From Achatina immaculata (lineage: Eukaryota > Mollusca > Gastropoda > Stylommatophora > Achatinidae), in the NCBI GenBank assembly GCA_009760885.1, contig CM019692.1, forward strand, positions 53,132,355 through 53,196,354: 64,000 nucleotides of DNA, in the 5' to 3' direction. The translations under genes were made by a program, and so were the position numbers. This document shows positions 1 through 10,519 of this stretch, piece after piece; position 1 is the first letter of the stretch; the number at the start of each line of letters is the position of its first letter. The notes under the pieces are model-generated. The model was given only the letters and a program-made list of their open reading frames with translations, was not told the origin of the DNA and did no database searches.

Positions 1-454
1 ATACATTCCGCCCGTTTTTTTTTCTGCGTAGCTTAATCGTTTACGTAGCTAATCTTTAAACAGTTTTCCTACTCGCATATGATCGATTTTATATGTATAC
101 CAGTTCTGTACGTATTCTTTGTGTTTGAATATATATATGTTACGAGCATGATTCCTCGTATGTGCTATGTTTTCTATCATTTCTGTGTTTTCTATATTTT
201 TTTCTATTATTTTTGTGTTTTCTAAATGTTTCCTGCATTTATAGATATGATTGCCAATCCGCATTATTTATACCTATTGAGAGATTAGGTATAGTTTTGC
301 TTCATACGTAGACCATATACTTACGTGTGAGGGGTTGCTGTATAAGTAAGTGTGAAAAGGTCTTAACTTCACAAAGCTACAACTTTTTTGGGGTCATTTT
401 CCTGTATTCTTGAATCTGGAATAAAGGATGATGAAGCGTCTTCATAAAAAAAAA

Positions 455-1010
455 TATTAATATAACCTACATTCACACAACTCATATTAAACATAGCCTA
501 CATTCACACAACTCATATTAAACATAACCTACATTCACACAACTCATATTAAACATAACCTACATTCACACATCTCATAAACATAACCTACATTCACACA
601 TCTCATATTAAACATAACCTACATTCACACAACTCATATTAAACATAACGTACATTCACACAACTCATATTAAACATAACCTACATTCACACAACTCATA
701 TTCAACATAACCTACATTCACACAACTCATATTAAACATAACCTACATTCACACAACTCATATTCAACATAACCTACATTCACACAACTCATATTAAACA
801 TAACCTACATTCACACAACTCATATTAAACATAACCTACATTCACACAACTCATATTAAACATAACCTACATTCACACAACTCATATTAAACATAACCTA
901 CATTCACACAACTCATATTAAACATAACCTACAATCACACAACTCATATTAAACATAACCTACATTCACACAACTCATATTAAACATAACCTACATTCAC
1001 ACAACTGACA
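455..1010. repeat. 31-bp minisatellite, about 18 copies
   Basis: Near-identical head-to-tail units containing 'acctacattcacacaactca' and ending 'tattaaacata'. Single-base variants (gcctac, acgtac, attcaac) and one unit with a short deletion near 580 mark individual copies. The unit closely resembles the 30-bp unit at 1695-2330, so both arrays derive from one ancestral monomer. No coding content. Confidence 0.97.
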
Positions 1011-1015
1011 ACGAT

Positions 1016-1690
1016 ATAACCTACATTTGTCAGTTACTCTCAGACCCAGACGGTCTGACTTTTCGCAACATCTTTCACCAGCGAAATTGAGCGATGTCTC
1101 AAAGCAACGGAACGACGTCACAGTTAGAAGCGCGGTAATGGTTGGAGCCACCACAGCAACAGAGATACAAGGAAGCTGTGAGGGAATACGGAGCTGCAGT
1201 TCTGAATCATTTAAAAGTCTAAAACGAAGAACGAATCGTCTAGAGGTAATTAGATGCCTTCTTGAAGTAAAGAAACCCGCGTGGAAAAGGGGAAGAAAAA
1301 AAAACACTTCATATTGGGCCCGACTGAGGTTAAAAAAAAGAGACCTTTATTTGATCTTTATTATCTTTCCGTTATCTTTAGGTCACGACGCCGTTAGCAC
1401 TCCACCGTCAGCGACTCGCTTAAGGAACTCACCACCTGCGAGTGGTCAATGTTTAGCAAGGAAATCAGAGACATTTCGCAATCATCGCCCGCTGACACTT
1501 AAGTTACATTTTGGTTCTCTTCGTAAGATGGATTTGCTGTTGAGGAATTAAAACTGAAATATATTCTGGAAAGTTTCGGAGAAAGTGAAGTTAATCTTGT
1601 CGTTTGTTCTTCCTCGTTGTTATGTTACGGCATCTCCGTCACCATATACGCGCTTATGTCGCTCGTGCATTCAAACCTATACGACATTCA
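1016..1690. other. Unique island between two related arrays
   Basis: Non-repetitive sequence between two sibling minisatellites. A 174-codon frame is open on the plus strand at 1027-1551, starting right where the left array ends. Its product is basic, serine/arginine-rich and has no domain I recognise, and an overlapping 110-codon minus frame (975-1307) starts inside the unique DNA and ends in the array. I see no splice signals or promoter that would make it a gene, so I record it as unassigned sequence. Confidence 0.6.
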
Positions 1691-1694
1691 CGCC

Positions 1695-2330
1695 CACACA
1701 TTCACACAACTCATATTAATATAACCCACATTCATAAACTCATATTAATATAACCCACATTCATATAACTCATATTAATATAACACACATTCATATAACT
1801 CATATTAATATAACCCACATTCACACAACTCATATTAATATAACCTACATTCATGTAACTCATATTAATATAACCTGCATTTCCACAATTCATATTAATA
1901 TAATCTGCATTCGCACAACTCATATAGCCCACATTCGCACATCTCATATTAATATAACCCACATTCAACCAACTCATATTAATATAACCTGCATTCACAG
2001 AACTCATATTAATATAACCCACATTCACACAACATATTAATATAACCCACATTCACACAACATATTAATGTAACACACATTCACACAACTCATATTAATA
2101 TAACCCACATTCACACAACATATTAGTATAACCCACATTCACACAACATATTAATATAACCCACATTCACACAACTCATATTAATATAACTCACATTCAC
2201 ACAACATATTAATATAACCCACATTCACACAACATATTAATATAACCCACATTCACACAACTCATATTAATATAACCCACATTCACACAACATATTAATA
2301 TAACCCACATTCACACAACTCATCCCATGT
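1695..2330. repeat. 30-bp minisatellite, about 22 copies, with 27-bp variant units
   Basis: Units share 'cccacattcacacaactcat' plus 'attaatataa'. From about 2030 a shorter variant lacking 'ctc' (acaacatatt) alternates with the full unit, suggesting local amplification of a mixed block. Homologous to the 455-1010 array but with 'attaatata' where that one has 'attaaacata'. The 106-codon minus frame here (1732-2052) is array translation, not a gene. Confidence 0.96.
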
Positions 2331-2334
2331 TCAC

Positions 2335-2580
2335 AGAACCCATGCTAACATTAGCAACATGCACGAAACATTCACTGGTTAGAAAGCGTGCCCAGAGTTC
2401 CTGTTAACATTTCTTGGGCCATAATGAGAAACAGTTTCACGAAGTTGGGTGAAGGTAGCATTGAGTTGTTTATGCAGAAACCTATCACAGATGTTCCCTT
2501 TACAGTAGCTGAGGTAAAGCTGAAGGTTAGGTTCCAAGTTACGTTTTGTGTGTGTCCGCTTCTACAGCTGGATCTTAAGG
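2335..2580. other. Short unique segment, function unknown
   Basis: Unique DNA between two different minisatellites. The plus-strand frame from 2388 reads about 60 residues of balanced composition (containing KLGEGSIELFMQK) before running into the 2.6-kb array, and the minus frame across it is also open. I do not recognise a family and see no clear splice sites, so no gene is called. Confidence 0.4.
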
Positions 2581-2584
2581 CCAA

Positions 2585-3610
2585 AGACAAGCAGACATGT
2601 AGACCACCGAACAAAGACAAGCAGACATGTAGACGAACAAGGAAGTACAAGCAGAGATGAAGGTCATCTACCAAACGCAAGCCGACTTGTAGGATAGCAA
2701 GAAAATACAAGCAGACATGTAGGAGAGCAAGAAAATACAAGCAGACATGTAGGAAAGCAAGAAAATACAAGCAGACATGTAGAAAAGCAAGAAAATACAA
2801 GAAGACATGTAGAACACCAAGAAAATACAAGCAGACATGTAGATCAGCGAATAAAGACAAGCAGACATGTAGACAATCAAGGAAGTACAAGCAGAGATGC
2901 AGGTCACCTACCAAACACAAACTGACTTATCTGACAGCAAGAAAATACAAGCAGATATGTAGGACAGCAAGAAAATACAAGCAGACATGTAGACAAGCAA
3001 GGAAGTAGAAGCAGAGATGCAGATCACCTACCAAATACAGACCGAATTGTAGGACAGCAAGAAATTTATAAGCAGACATGTAGGAAAGCAATAAAATACA
3101 AGCAGACATGTAGGAAAGGAAGAAAATACAAGCAGACATATAGGAAAGCAAGAAAATACAGACAGATATGTAGGAAAGCAATAAAATACAAGCAGACATG
3201 TAGGACAGCAAGAACATACAAGGAGACAGGTAAACACTAAGAAAATACAGACATGTAAGCGCTAGAAAATACAACGAGACATGTAGCACGGCAAGAAAAT
3301 ACAAGCAGACATGTAGGAGAGCAAGAAAATTCAAGGAGACATGTAAGACAGCTAGAAAATACAAGGAGACATGTAGGACAGCTAGAAAATACAAGGAGAC
3401 ATGTAAGACAGCTAGAAAATACAAGGAGACATGTAGGGCAGCTAGAAAATACAAGGAGACATGTAGGACAGCAAGAAAATACAAGGAGACATGTAAGACA
3501 GCAAGAAAATACAAGGAGACATGTAAGACAGCAAGAAAATACAAGGAGACATGTAGGACAGCAAGAAAATACAAGGAGACATGTAGGACAGCTAGAAGAT
3601 ACAAGCAGAC
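2585..3610. repeat. 30-bp minisatellite, about 34 copies
   Basis: Units of the form 'aagaaaatacaagcagacat' followed by 'gtaggacagc'. Sub-blocks differ: 'agcagacat' dominates on the left and 'aggagacat' from about 3320 to 3600, consistent with separate expansion fronts. Diverged units carrying 'gcagagatgcaggtcacct' recur near 2650, 2890 and 3010, hinting at an older longer-period structure of roughly 120-240 bp. The 251-codon minus frame (2927-3682) is repeat translation (LAVLHVSLYF). Confidence 0.96.
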
Positions 3611-3614
3611 GAGA

Positions 3615-4000
3615 GCAGTGGAAATATGGAAATCAAAATTTGTTGCACGGAAGTGTGAGTAAAGGAATTCACAAACGTACAAGTTACGTCCCAGAGAAAT
3701 GAGTCACTTGACGGAAACGCCGACATTCTCACCCGCTGGTGTCCTTGAATGTTCTTGGCTGTTTATGATGAGAATCAGAGAGAAAAGGAGAGAAAACATC
3801 GTATGTTGATTATTTATTCTCTTCACTAGCATAAGAGCTGGAATTGACGAAGGGAGAGAACTGATATAAACATTTTGGAGGCTGTTGGTACAAACCTAAT
3901 ATATAGTGAACATTAGAAAGTGAATTATGGCATTTGATGTATCAAAACTGAATGCACAGTTTTATAAAGTGGGAAATTCGAGGTTTCGGTACAGTCAGTC
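3615..4000. other. Unique spacer, nothing recognised
   Basis: AT-rich unique DNA between the 30-bp array and the LINE at 4003. No open frame, tRNA-like box or element end was seen. Confidence 0.5.
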
Positions 4001-4002
4001 AG

Positions 4003-4470
4003 TCAGTCAGTCATTTGCATGTCCCATGCGGAACCTTACCTCCCTAACAGCTCTCTTGTAAGCCTCTAGGTTGTAAGCAAGATGGCCTGCTGCTGCTGCA
4101 TGCATTTGCAGATTATCAACGATGTCTTGCAGCCGTCTTCGCCTTGGTCTTCCTCTCTTTCTTTTTCCCATTATGTACCCTTCCAACACGATCTTCTCTA
4201 AATTATCATGACGTTTAATGTGTCCAAAATATTTAAGTTTTCTCTTTTAATCTTCTTTACTAGCTAGCCTTCTTCAATATTAAGTTCTTGTAGTATGGAT
4301 ATATTTGTTCTTTTTTGTGTCCACTATATTTGAAGAACTCTTCTGTAGCATTTACATTCAAAGGCATTTATGCGTTTCTCAGCTGTTTTGTTAAGTGCCC
4401 AGGTCTCACAGACATATGTTGCAATGGGAAAGATGCGTGCCCCTAAACATCTTATTTGTTTCTGTACAAG
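4003..4470 (-). mobile_element. LINE family A, 3' end (reverse transcriptase C-terminal region)
   Basis: Minus-strand fragment of a non-LTR retrotransposon whose product ends in the dipeptide-rich tail 'GHAND'. Reading from the right, short blocks match other copies here: ALNKTAEKRINAFECKCY, RRVLQI, then GKRKRGRPRRRRLQDIVD. The plus-strand left edge is a (CAGT)n run at about 4003-4015, the 3' tail of the inserted element. Frameshifts and an A-run at 4478-4490 interrupt it. This C-terminal layout is known from endonuclease/reverse-transcriptase LINEs annotated as RTE-like; the exact clade is not resolved by eye. Confidence 0.85.
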
Positions 4471-4474
4471 AAAG

Positions 4475-4790
4475 TAAAAAAAAAAAAAAGCAGAATGGGT
4501 TCTTTGTGGTAGAGTGGTTCTCACGTTCTTTTTCTTGTGGGTTACTGGTCCTACTATGTCCAGAGTTCTGCTCCCACGTGTTCTCTTTGTGTCATGTCTG
4601 AAAGTTCTTGTTCATTTTCTGAGCCAACTCTGTTCCTCGCTCTTAATGTACAGACATGATAGAGCAATTTTCTTGTAATATTCCCCCCCTCCCCTCCCAA
4701 ATGTGTTAGAATGAGTGTTTTGCAATATTCAGTCCTCAACGAAAAGACAAGAGTAGTTTTATTGTAAAAGCAGCATTATCGCCATACGTA
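4475..4790. other. Unique spacer
   Basis: Unique DNA between two LINE ends, with a poly-A run at 4478-4490 and a C-rich run at 4682-4697. Short open frames on both strands look random. Confidence 0.4.
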
Positions 4791-4791
4791 G

Positions 4792-4880
4792 TAGCTAATG
4801 GCCTGCATGAAGGATCGCGTACCCTGGAGAAGCATAATAGCCAACGCCAGTCGGCACGGCACATGATGATGATGATGATG
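4792..4880 (+). mobile_element. LINE family C, 3' terminal fragment with (GAT)n tail
   Basis: About 70 bp ending 'cagtcggcacggcac' followed by a (ATG)n run. The same text occurs at 45976-46063 as the end of a longer LINE copy, which identifies this as the extreme 3' end of the same family. Severely 5'-truncated, as is usual for target-primed insertions. Confidence 0.8.
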
Positions 4881-4924
4881 TAGTAGCTAAAGTAACGGTC
4901 TCGTTATTCATACCCTGGATACAA

Positions 4925-5150
4925 GCTAAAGTAACTGTTCAGTTTTATTTGTGGCCCCAGGTAGAAGATAGAGTAACTCACTCATTATATTCCTGCCCCA
5001 TATAGAATCTGTGGTAAGTGTTTCATTATTGTGGTGTCCCCAGGTAGAAGCTAGGATAAGTGTTTCATTATTGTGGTGTCCCCAAGTAGAAGCTATGATA
5101 AGTGTTTCATTATTGTGGTGTCCCAAGTAAAAGGACAGAATAGAAGTTAC
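4925..5150. repeat. 42-bp tandem repeat, about 4-5 copies
   Basis: Units contain 'taagtgtttcattattgtgg' followed by 'tgtccccaggtagaagcta'. Copies at about 5007, 5051 and 5097 are nearly identical; flanking units at 4925-4990 are diverged (gtaactgttcag, gtaactcactca), so the array is an old core with a recently amplified centre. Confidence 0.9.
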
Positions 5151-5164
5151 AGAAAACTCCATAT

Positions 5165-5405
5165 ACTGAAACAGTATACGCTTGAAATAGATGGTATAGA
5201 AGTATCAGTGTAATAACTATCACTAATTCTCATAACTGGAAGTAGGTTTAGAAACATCAGTGTAATAACTATCAGTAACTCTCATAACTGGAAATTGGCA
5301 TAGAAACATCATTATAATAACTATCACTAATTCTCATAACTGGAAGTTGGTATAGAAACACCAGTGTAATAACTGTCATTAATGCACATAACTGCAAGTT
5401 GGTAT
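5165..5405. repeat. About 65-bp tandem repeat, 3-4 diverged copies
   Basis: Recurring block 'aacatcagtgtaataactat' followed by a 'cactaattctcataactgga' block and 'agttggtatag'. Copies are 85-90% alike by eye. Confidence 0.85.
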
Positions 5406-5539
5406 ACAGATAAAGTCCTTCTCTTACATACTTTGTAACATAGGACACAACAACATAGGTTCTCCTCTCTTACCTTTCTTGTTCTTTATTTGGCTCAAGC
5501 TCTGAAGTTACCATGTGGTTTTATTCTTTTTTCTGGTAG

Positions 5540-5815
5540 GTAAAGTAAAAAGGTAAAGGTAACCCTGTCATGCCTTAGAGGCACATAGGCATATGGTGTT
5601 AGTGCCCATATTTTCCTTGACCTGTCAGCACACTAGAGGGTGATATGGTCAGTATCACGCCTGGCCGCCTTTTTCTTCCCCAACTCCAGAAGAAGTCAGG
5701 TACCAATTTCTACAGCTGGGTGACTGGGACGCCTCCCGCTGGATTCGAACCCCTGACCTTCGCCATGAGAGACTAGTGCACTAACCACTTTGCCACTCAA
5801 GCGCTCTCTTTTTCT
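5540..5815 (-). mobile_element. tRNA-derived SINE, full-length
   Basis: Read on the minus strand it begins with a tRNA-like head: box A-like 'agtggcaaagtggttagtgc' and box B-like 'gggttcgaatcc', the internal RNA polymerase III promoter. The body (gtcacccagctgtagaaat, 'gcgtgatactgaccatatca', 'tgtgctgacaggtcaagg') is shared with the copy at 52290-52565. The 3' end is a (TTTACC)-type tail, read here as 'aaaggtaaaggtaac'. Being a SINE it encodes no protein and would depend on a partner LINE. Confidence 0.85.
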
Positions 5816-5902
5816 GAGTTAGACGAAGTTATATATTCGTATGGATGCCTTTCATTATTATTTTTAAAAATTCTTCTTGACGTTGTAATAGTTTCTACCT
5901 GA

Positions 5903-6195
5903 TGGCATTGTGGCTGAGTGGTTAAGCGCTGGGTTTATTAGTTCCAGTGGTATTAGGTTCAAGTCGCAGCAGTGGGGATTTTTGTTCTAGTGCCACAACA
6001 CCAAAAAGGCCCCTGGATCCATTCAGCCTTTAAGAGTTGGTACTAGATAAATCTGGGGTGGTAAGTGCAGCCAAGCGTGATACTGACCACGTGACACTTT
6101 TTCATGTGCCGATGGTCGTGGAAATACGGGCCTAACACCGTATTCCCAATGTGCCTTAATGGCTTAGAAACGGGGATTTTACCTTTTACCTTTAT
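5903..6195 (+). mobile_element. tRNA-derived SINE, second subfamily
   Basis: The tRNA-like head carries a canonical box A (tggctgagtggttaagcgc) and a box B-like 'ggttcaagtc'. The 3' body (gcgtgatactgaccacgtga, then 'cctaacaccgtattcccaat') is homologous to the SINEs at 5540 and 52290, but the head and middle differ, so it is a separate subfamily sharing a 3' module. It ends in 'accttttacctttatag'. It lies 90 bp from the oppositely oriented SINE at 5540-5815. Confidence 0.85.
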
Positions 6196-6196
6196 A

Positions 6197-6555
6197 GTTT
6201 TTATCTAGTTCTCCTTTCATAGCTGTCTGTGATAACGTTTTCACTAGTATTTTTGGTAAACTGCTTTCTCTGTCTGACAGCAGCGCGGTGTCATGTGCAT
6301 ATCTCCGGCTGTTAATATTGCTATTTGAATTTCTTGTGAATTTTGAGTATATAGCACGAAATATTACGTCTGTACAGTGAGTGAGAAGAGTTCGAGTGAT
6401 AGGAAAGTAAATATGTGTAATATAGCCGTTATAGCACGCTATTATAGCACTGTCTGTGTGTAGCTGTGGTTTAACGCGTGTGGTAAATGATGCTATTCAC
6501 AGCATAAACTGTGTGCATCTGTGAGAAAAATTATATCATCAGCGGTGTTTGTGTT
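6197..6555. other. Unique spacer before the 51-bp array
   Basis: AT-rich unique DNA with no open frame over 60 codons and no element recognised. Confidence 0.4.
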
Positions 6556-6559
6556 ACAT

Positions 6560-7850
6560 AAGTAGGTATCTGTATGTCCGTATGTAGGTGTATCATCCCA
6601 CAGTTTGATTACATGCTTGTCTGTATGTCCCTATGTAGGTGTATCATCCCACAGTTTAATTACATGCTTGTCTGTATGTCCCTATGTAGGTGTATCATCC
6701 CACAGTTTGATTACATGCTTGTCTGTATGTCCCTATGTAGGTATATCATCCAAGAGTTTGATTACATGCTTGTCTGTATGTCCCTATGTAAGTGTATCAT
6801 CCAAGAGTTTGATTACATGCCTGTCTGTATGTCCCTATGTAGGTGTATCATCCAACAGTTTAATTATATGCCTGTCTGTATGTCCCTATGTAGGTGTATC
6901 ATCCCACAGTTTGATTACATGCTTGTCTGTATGTCCCAATGTAGGTGTATCATCCAAGAGTTTGATTACATGCCTGTCTGTATGTCCCAATGTAGGTGTA
7001 TCATCCCACAGTTTGATTACATGCTTGTATGTATGTCCCTATGTAGGTGTATCATCCAACAGTTTGATTACATGCCCGTCTGTATGTCCCTATGTAGATG
7101 TAACATTCCACAATTTAGTTACATGCCTGTCTGTATGTCCTTATGCAGGTGTATCATCCCACAGTTTAATTACATGCCTGTCTGTATGTCCCAGTGTAGG
7201 TGTATCATCCCACAGTTTAATTACATGCCTGTCTGTATGTCCCTATGTAGGTGTATCATCCCACAGTTTAATTACATGCTTGTCTGTATGTCCCTATGTC
7301 TGTCTGTATGTCCCAATGTAGGTGTATCATCCCACAGTTTGACTACATGCCTGTCTGTATGTCCCTATGTAAGTGTATCATCCCACAGTTTAATTACATG
7401 CTTGTCTTTATGTCCCTATGTAGGTGTATCATCCCACAGTTTGATTACATGCCTGTCTGTATGTCCCAATGTAGGTGTATCATCCCACAGTTTGATTACA
7501 TGCCTGTCTGTATGTCCCTATGTAGGTGTATCATCCCACAGTTTGATTACATGCTTGTCTGTATGTCCCTATGTAGGTGTATCATCCCACAGTTTGATTA
7601 CATGCTTGTCTGTATGTCCCTATGTAGGTGTATCATCCCACAGTTTGATTACATGCCTGTCTGTATGTCCCTATGTATGTGTATCATCCCACAGTTTGAT
7701 TACATGCCTGTCTGTATGTCCCTATGTATGTGTATCATCCCACAATTTAATTACACGCCCGTCTGCGTGTCTCAGTGTAGGTGTAACAGTCCACAACTTG
7801 ATTACATGGCTGTCTGTAGCACCCCAAAGTTTGATTACATACCCGTCTGT
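6560..7850. repeat. 51-bp minisatellite, about 25 copies
   Basis: Unit contains 'tctgtatgtccctatgtagg', 'tgtatcatcccacagttt' and 'gattacatgc'. Because 51 is a multiple of three and the unit lacks stops in more than one forward frame, overlapping frames of 454, 238 and 201 codons run through it, all reading a 17-residue repeat. A partial unit at about 7290-7312 shifts the frame. The right edge (7740-7850) is strongly diverged, marking the older end. No start context, splice site or non-repeat domain supports a gene. Confidence 0.96.
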
Positions 7851-7944
7851 GTACCACAGACCCCTTGTTATGGAAATACGGCCCAGTCTGAATCACATTA
7901 ACTTCTCCTCCATTTCACATTCTCTGAACCAAGCTTGAGCTAAC

Positions 7945-8110
7945 CAGAGTATCGGAGCAGAAGTCAGGGTTAGAAAATCGCATCTGGCCAAGACCCTGTC
8001 CAACCACTTGGGTCCCGCTTCCAGCAAACAGCGTGGCTAACTCTGCTTGGGTCGCTACATCCTCCACGATGGCGGCTTCTGCATGACGCCTTTCCGTGCT
8101 TTTGATTTAG
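7945..8110. repeat. Diverged copy of dispersed repeat R
   Basis: The segment 'gtcagggtt...aaaat...' followed by 'aagaccctgtcc' matches the core of the R copies at 27470, 28985 and 31930 over about 60 bp before diverging. The weakest and least certain member of the family. Confidence 0.4.
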
Positions 8111-8114
8111 CTGC

Positions 8115-8590
8115 ACCCCGGGTCTGTAAGCTAACCCAACCCACTTCCTAGCTGGTGGGTCAACACCTTCACTTCATCTAATGCAAACAGTAACCTGCCG
8201 GCAGTTCCATTGATACAGAACAATAACAGAACAATGATCTTCCTCCTAACTTCTGATATCTGTTTCCAGTCTCATATCCTCTGTAATATTACCTCCCCTT
8301 TGTTTCACTTCCTCATTAATTTTTCCAACACAAGTTAACGATGCTTGAAATTGAAACAGTCGGAGCTCCCCCTGAATCTATTCACTTCAATGGGAATGAC
8401 GCCAGACTATCACTTGCCTGTACTTCAACACGTTGTTCATAATCGACTTTTGTATTCGTTTTCTAAATAGAGTTGCTTGCTAGTCAACAGATTATCGTTG
8501 ATGACTGCCAGAGGTCTGCGGACAAAACAAGTAACTGGTTTTTGGTGTTTAGAGACGAGAATCTGGAAAGTTTTTATAATGTTGCTTGAT
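8115..8590. other. Unique spacer
   Basis: Mixed-composition unique DNA after the R-like segment. No element end, tRNA-like box or long frame seen. Confidence 0.4.
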
Positions 8591-8594
8591 TAAG

Positions 8595-8940
8595 ATAATG
8601 GCTTGTGGAGGAAATGTCTGCTGGTGAAATATGTCTAGTGGAGAAAATGTTTAGTGGAGAAAATGTCTAATGAAGAAAATGTTTTGTGAAGAAAATATCT
8701 GGTGGAGAAAATGTTTACTGAAGAAAATGTCTAGTAGAGAAAATGGCTGGTGGTGAAATATGTACAGTAGAGAAAACATCTAGTAGAGAAAAATGTCTAG
8801 TGAGAAAAAAACATCTAGTACAGAAATAGGTCTAATGGAGAACATATCTCGCAGGGAAACACGTCTAGTGAGAAAAAGTCTAATGAATAAATATGTTCAG
8901 CTGAGAAATACGTCTGGTGAATAAATGTCTAGTGAATTAA
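8595..8940. repeat. Degenerate 'gagaaaatgtctagtg' array
   Basis: Irregular units of about 17-20 bp built on 'gtggagaaaatgtctagtg' with many substitutions and length changes. The same motif reappears at 9895-10510, 12560-12720 and in the regular 30-bp array to 14535, so this is the oldest, most decayed part of one minisatellite field of about 6 kb. Confidence 0.85.
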
Positions 8941-9243
8941 TATCAATCAATCATTTGCATGTCCCTTGCGGAACTCACAAGCATATGTTTGCGATGGGAA
9001 AGATGCATGACCTTAAAAATCTTATTTTTGTAGTTTTGTCTGTTCCTCTCCACAGATTCTTTAGTTGTTTTACTTTCTGAAGAGCAATAGATGCCCTTTT
9101 TCAAATTTACATCAGTGTAAGTTGTTTTACTTTCTGAAGAGCAATAGATGCCCTTTTTCAAATTTACATCAGTGTATCTCCATTATTAATTAGCAATGAT
9201 CCAAGATATTCAAAACTCCTCACCTGTTCTAATTTTTCCTCAT

Positions 9244-9329
<86 letters not shown>

Positions 9330-9858
9330 CATACATATTTTAGCTGCCTTATTTGTTTTGTAAGTTGTCATCAATTTAGTTTTCTTCGCATTAAGATAGA
9401 AGTTTTGCTCTTCGCTGTTCTTAGCGACCGACATAATTAGTTTTTCTATTCTTTTTGTATCGTGGACAGTAATACTGTGTCATCAGCATATCTAATCTCT
9501 GGTATTTCATGACTTCCAGTTTCTAAGGCATTGTAATATTCTTTGCCTGCATCTTCTGTAACATTCTTTGTTATATTTTCAGTATACAAGTTAAATAAGT
9601 AAGGTGACAATATGCACTCCTGACGGACCCCTTGTTTTATGTCAAACCAAGTTGTTGTTTCACCATTTATTCTTACTGCTGCTTGTTGGTCTAGATACAG
9701 CAGTGATGTTAATTGTATCAAATGTGTTGGAAATTCAATTTTTTCCATTATTTCCCAAAGTTTCTAGTGTTGTACACAGTCAAAGGCTTTTGAATAGTCT
9801 ATAAAAAATGAATATAAATTCACATTAAATTCTCTTCATTTCAATATTATTAATCTTA
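8941..9858 (-). mobile_element. LINE family A, reverse transcriptase palm and 3' end, interrupted by (TA)n
   Basis: Minus-strand LINE. From the right it reads a relic of the motif A block (IQKPLTVYN for YSKAFDCVQ), then WFDIKQGVRQECILSPYLF, LYTENITKNV, and the catalytic palm box IRYADDTVLLS (about 9460-9497), intact here although the frame is broken elsewhere. After a (TA)n microsatellite at 9247-9333 it continues with short C-terminal blocks and ends near 8945 in the (ATCA)n tail. A duplication of roughly 55 bp sits at 9061-9177. 5'-truncated, with no endonuclease. Confidence 0.88.
9247..9333. repeat. (TA)n microsatellite inside LINE A
   Basis: An alternating TA tract broken by a few 'ac' and 'aa' steps, lying inside the LINE between its thumb and C-terminal regions. 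The other copies (for example near 21240) lack it, so it expanded after insertion. Confidence 0.97.
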
Positions 9859-9894
9859 TTTTGAATATATAATATCTCTGAATAAATATGTATA

Positions 9895-10102
9895 GGTGAA
9901 AAATACGTTTGTTGGAGGATATGTCTTGCAGAAAATATGTCTGCAGGAGAAATATGTCTAGTGGACTAAATGTCGAGGAGAGAAATATACTGCAGAAAAC
10001 GTCTAAAATATCTTCAATGGAAAAATAGAAACAAGTAGAAATATGATCTAGTTGAGAAATATTTCTATTGGAGAATGTCTGGTGGAGAACGCGTGAAGAA
10101 CA
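9895..10102. repeat. Degenerate 'gtggagaaatatgtctag' array, left part
   Basis: Irregular units of 17-24 bp (gtctgcaggagaaatatg, gtctagtggactaaatg). Continues at 10236 after a LINE insertion, and belongs to the same field as 8595-8940 and 12560-14535. Confidence 0.85.
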
Positions 10103-10236
10103 TCTTATATCCTTCCCGTACCGTTAAACGTCACATAGGGCTCGCGTAGTTGTTTGCCAAGTTTTCCTGTTCTCGGCGAATCTTTCAACTTCATCAAGGG
10201 ATGTTATGCCCACCAAACTGGCTTCTCTTAACTATG
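10103..10236 (-). mobile_element. LINE family B 3' terminal fragment inserted in the array
   Basis: Minus-strand 3' end of family B, recognised by 'acgtcacatagggctcgc' and 'ttcaacttcatcaaggga', the complement of the C-terminal codons ending in ALCDV plus the 3' UTR. Both edges abut 'ggtggagaac' from the surrounding minisatellite, which could be a target-site duplication or just two array units. A severely truncated insertion of about 130 bp. Confidence 0.85.
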
Positions 10237-10515
10237 GTGGAGAACATAGTAGAGAAATATTTCTATTGGAGAATGCCTAGTGGAGAATGTGTGGAGAACC
10301 TAGTGGGGAAATATTTTTATTGGAGAATGTCTAATGGAGAACGTGTGGTGAACCTAGTGGAGAAATATTTCTAGTGGAGAATGTCTTGTACAAAACCTAA
10401 TGGAGAAATATTTCTATTGGAGAATGTCTATTAGAGAACCTAGTGGAGAAATATTTCTAGTGGAGAGTGTCTATTGGAGAACGTGCGGATATACCTAGTG
10501 AAGAAATATATAACA
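10237..10515. repeat. 'gtggagaaatatttctattg' array, right part
   Basis: Units mix 'gtggagaaatatttctattg' with 'gagaatgtctaatggagaac'. Period is irregular at about 36-60 bp. Continuation of the array interrupted by LINE B. Confidence 0.85.
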
Positions 10516-10519
10516 GAGT

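Noticed and set aside
1027..1551. 174-codon plus frame as a host gene
   Set aside because: Begins at an array edge, has no recognised domain, and a contrary frame overlaps it.
5903..5975. Functional tRNA gene at 5.9 kb, and similar heads at 19.6 and 52.3 kb
   Set aside because: Boxes A and B are present but the cloverleaf arms do not pair as in a true tRNA, and each is joined to a SINE body and tail.
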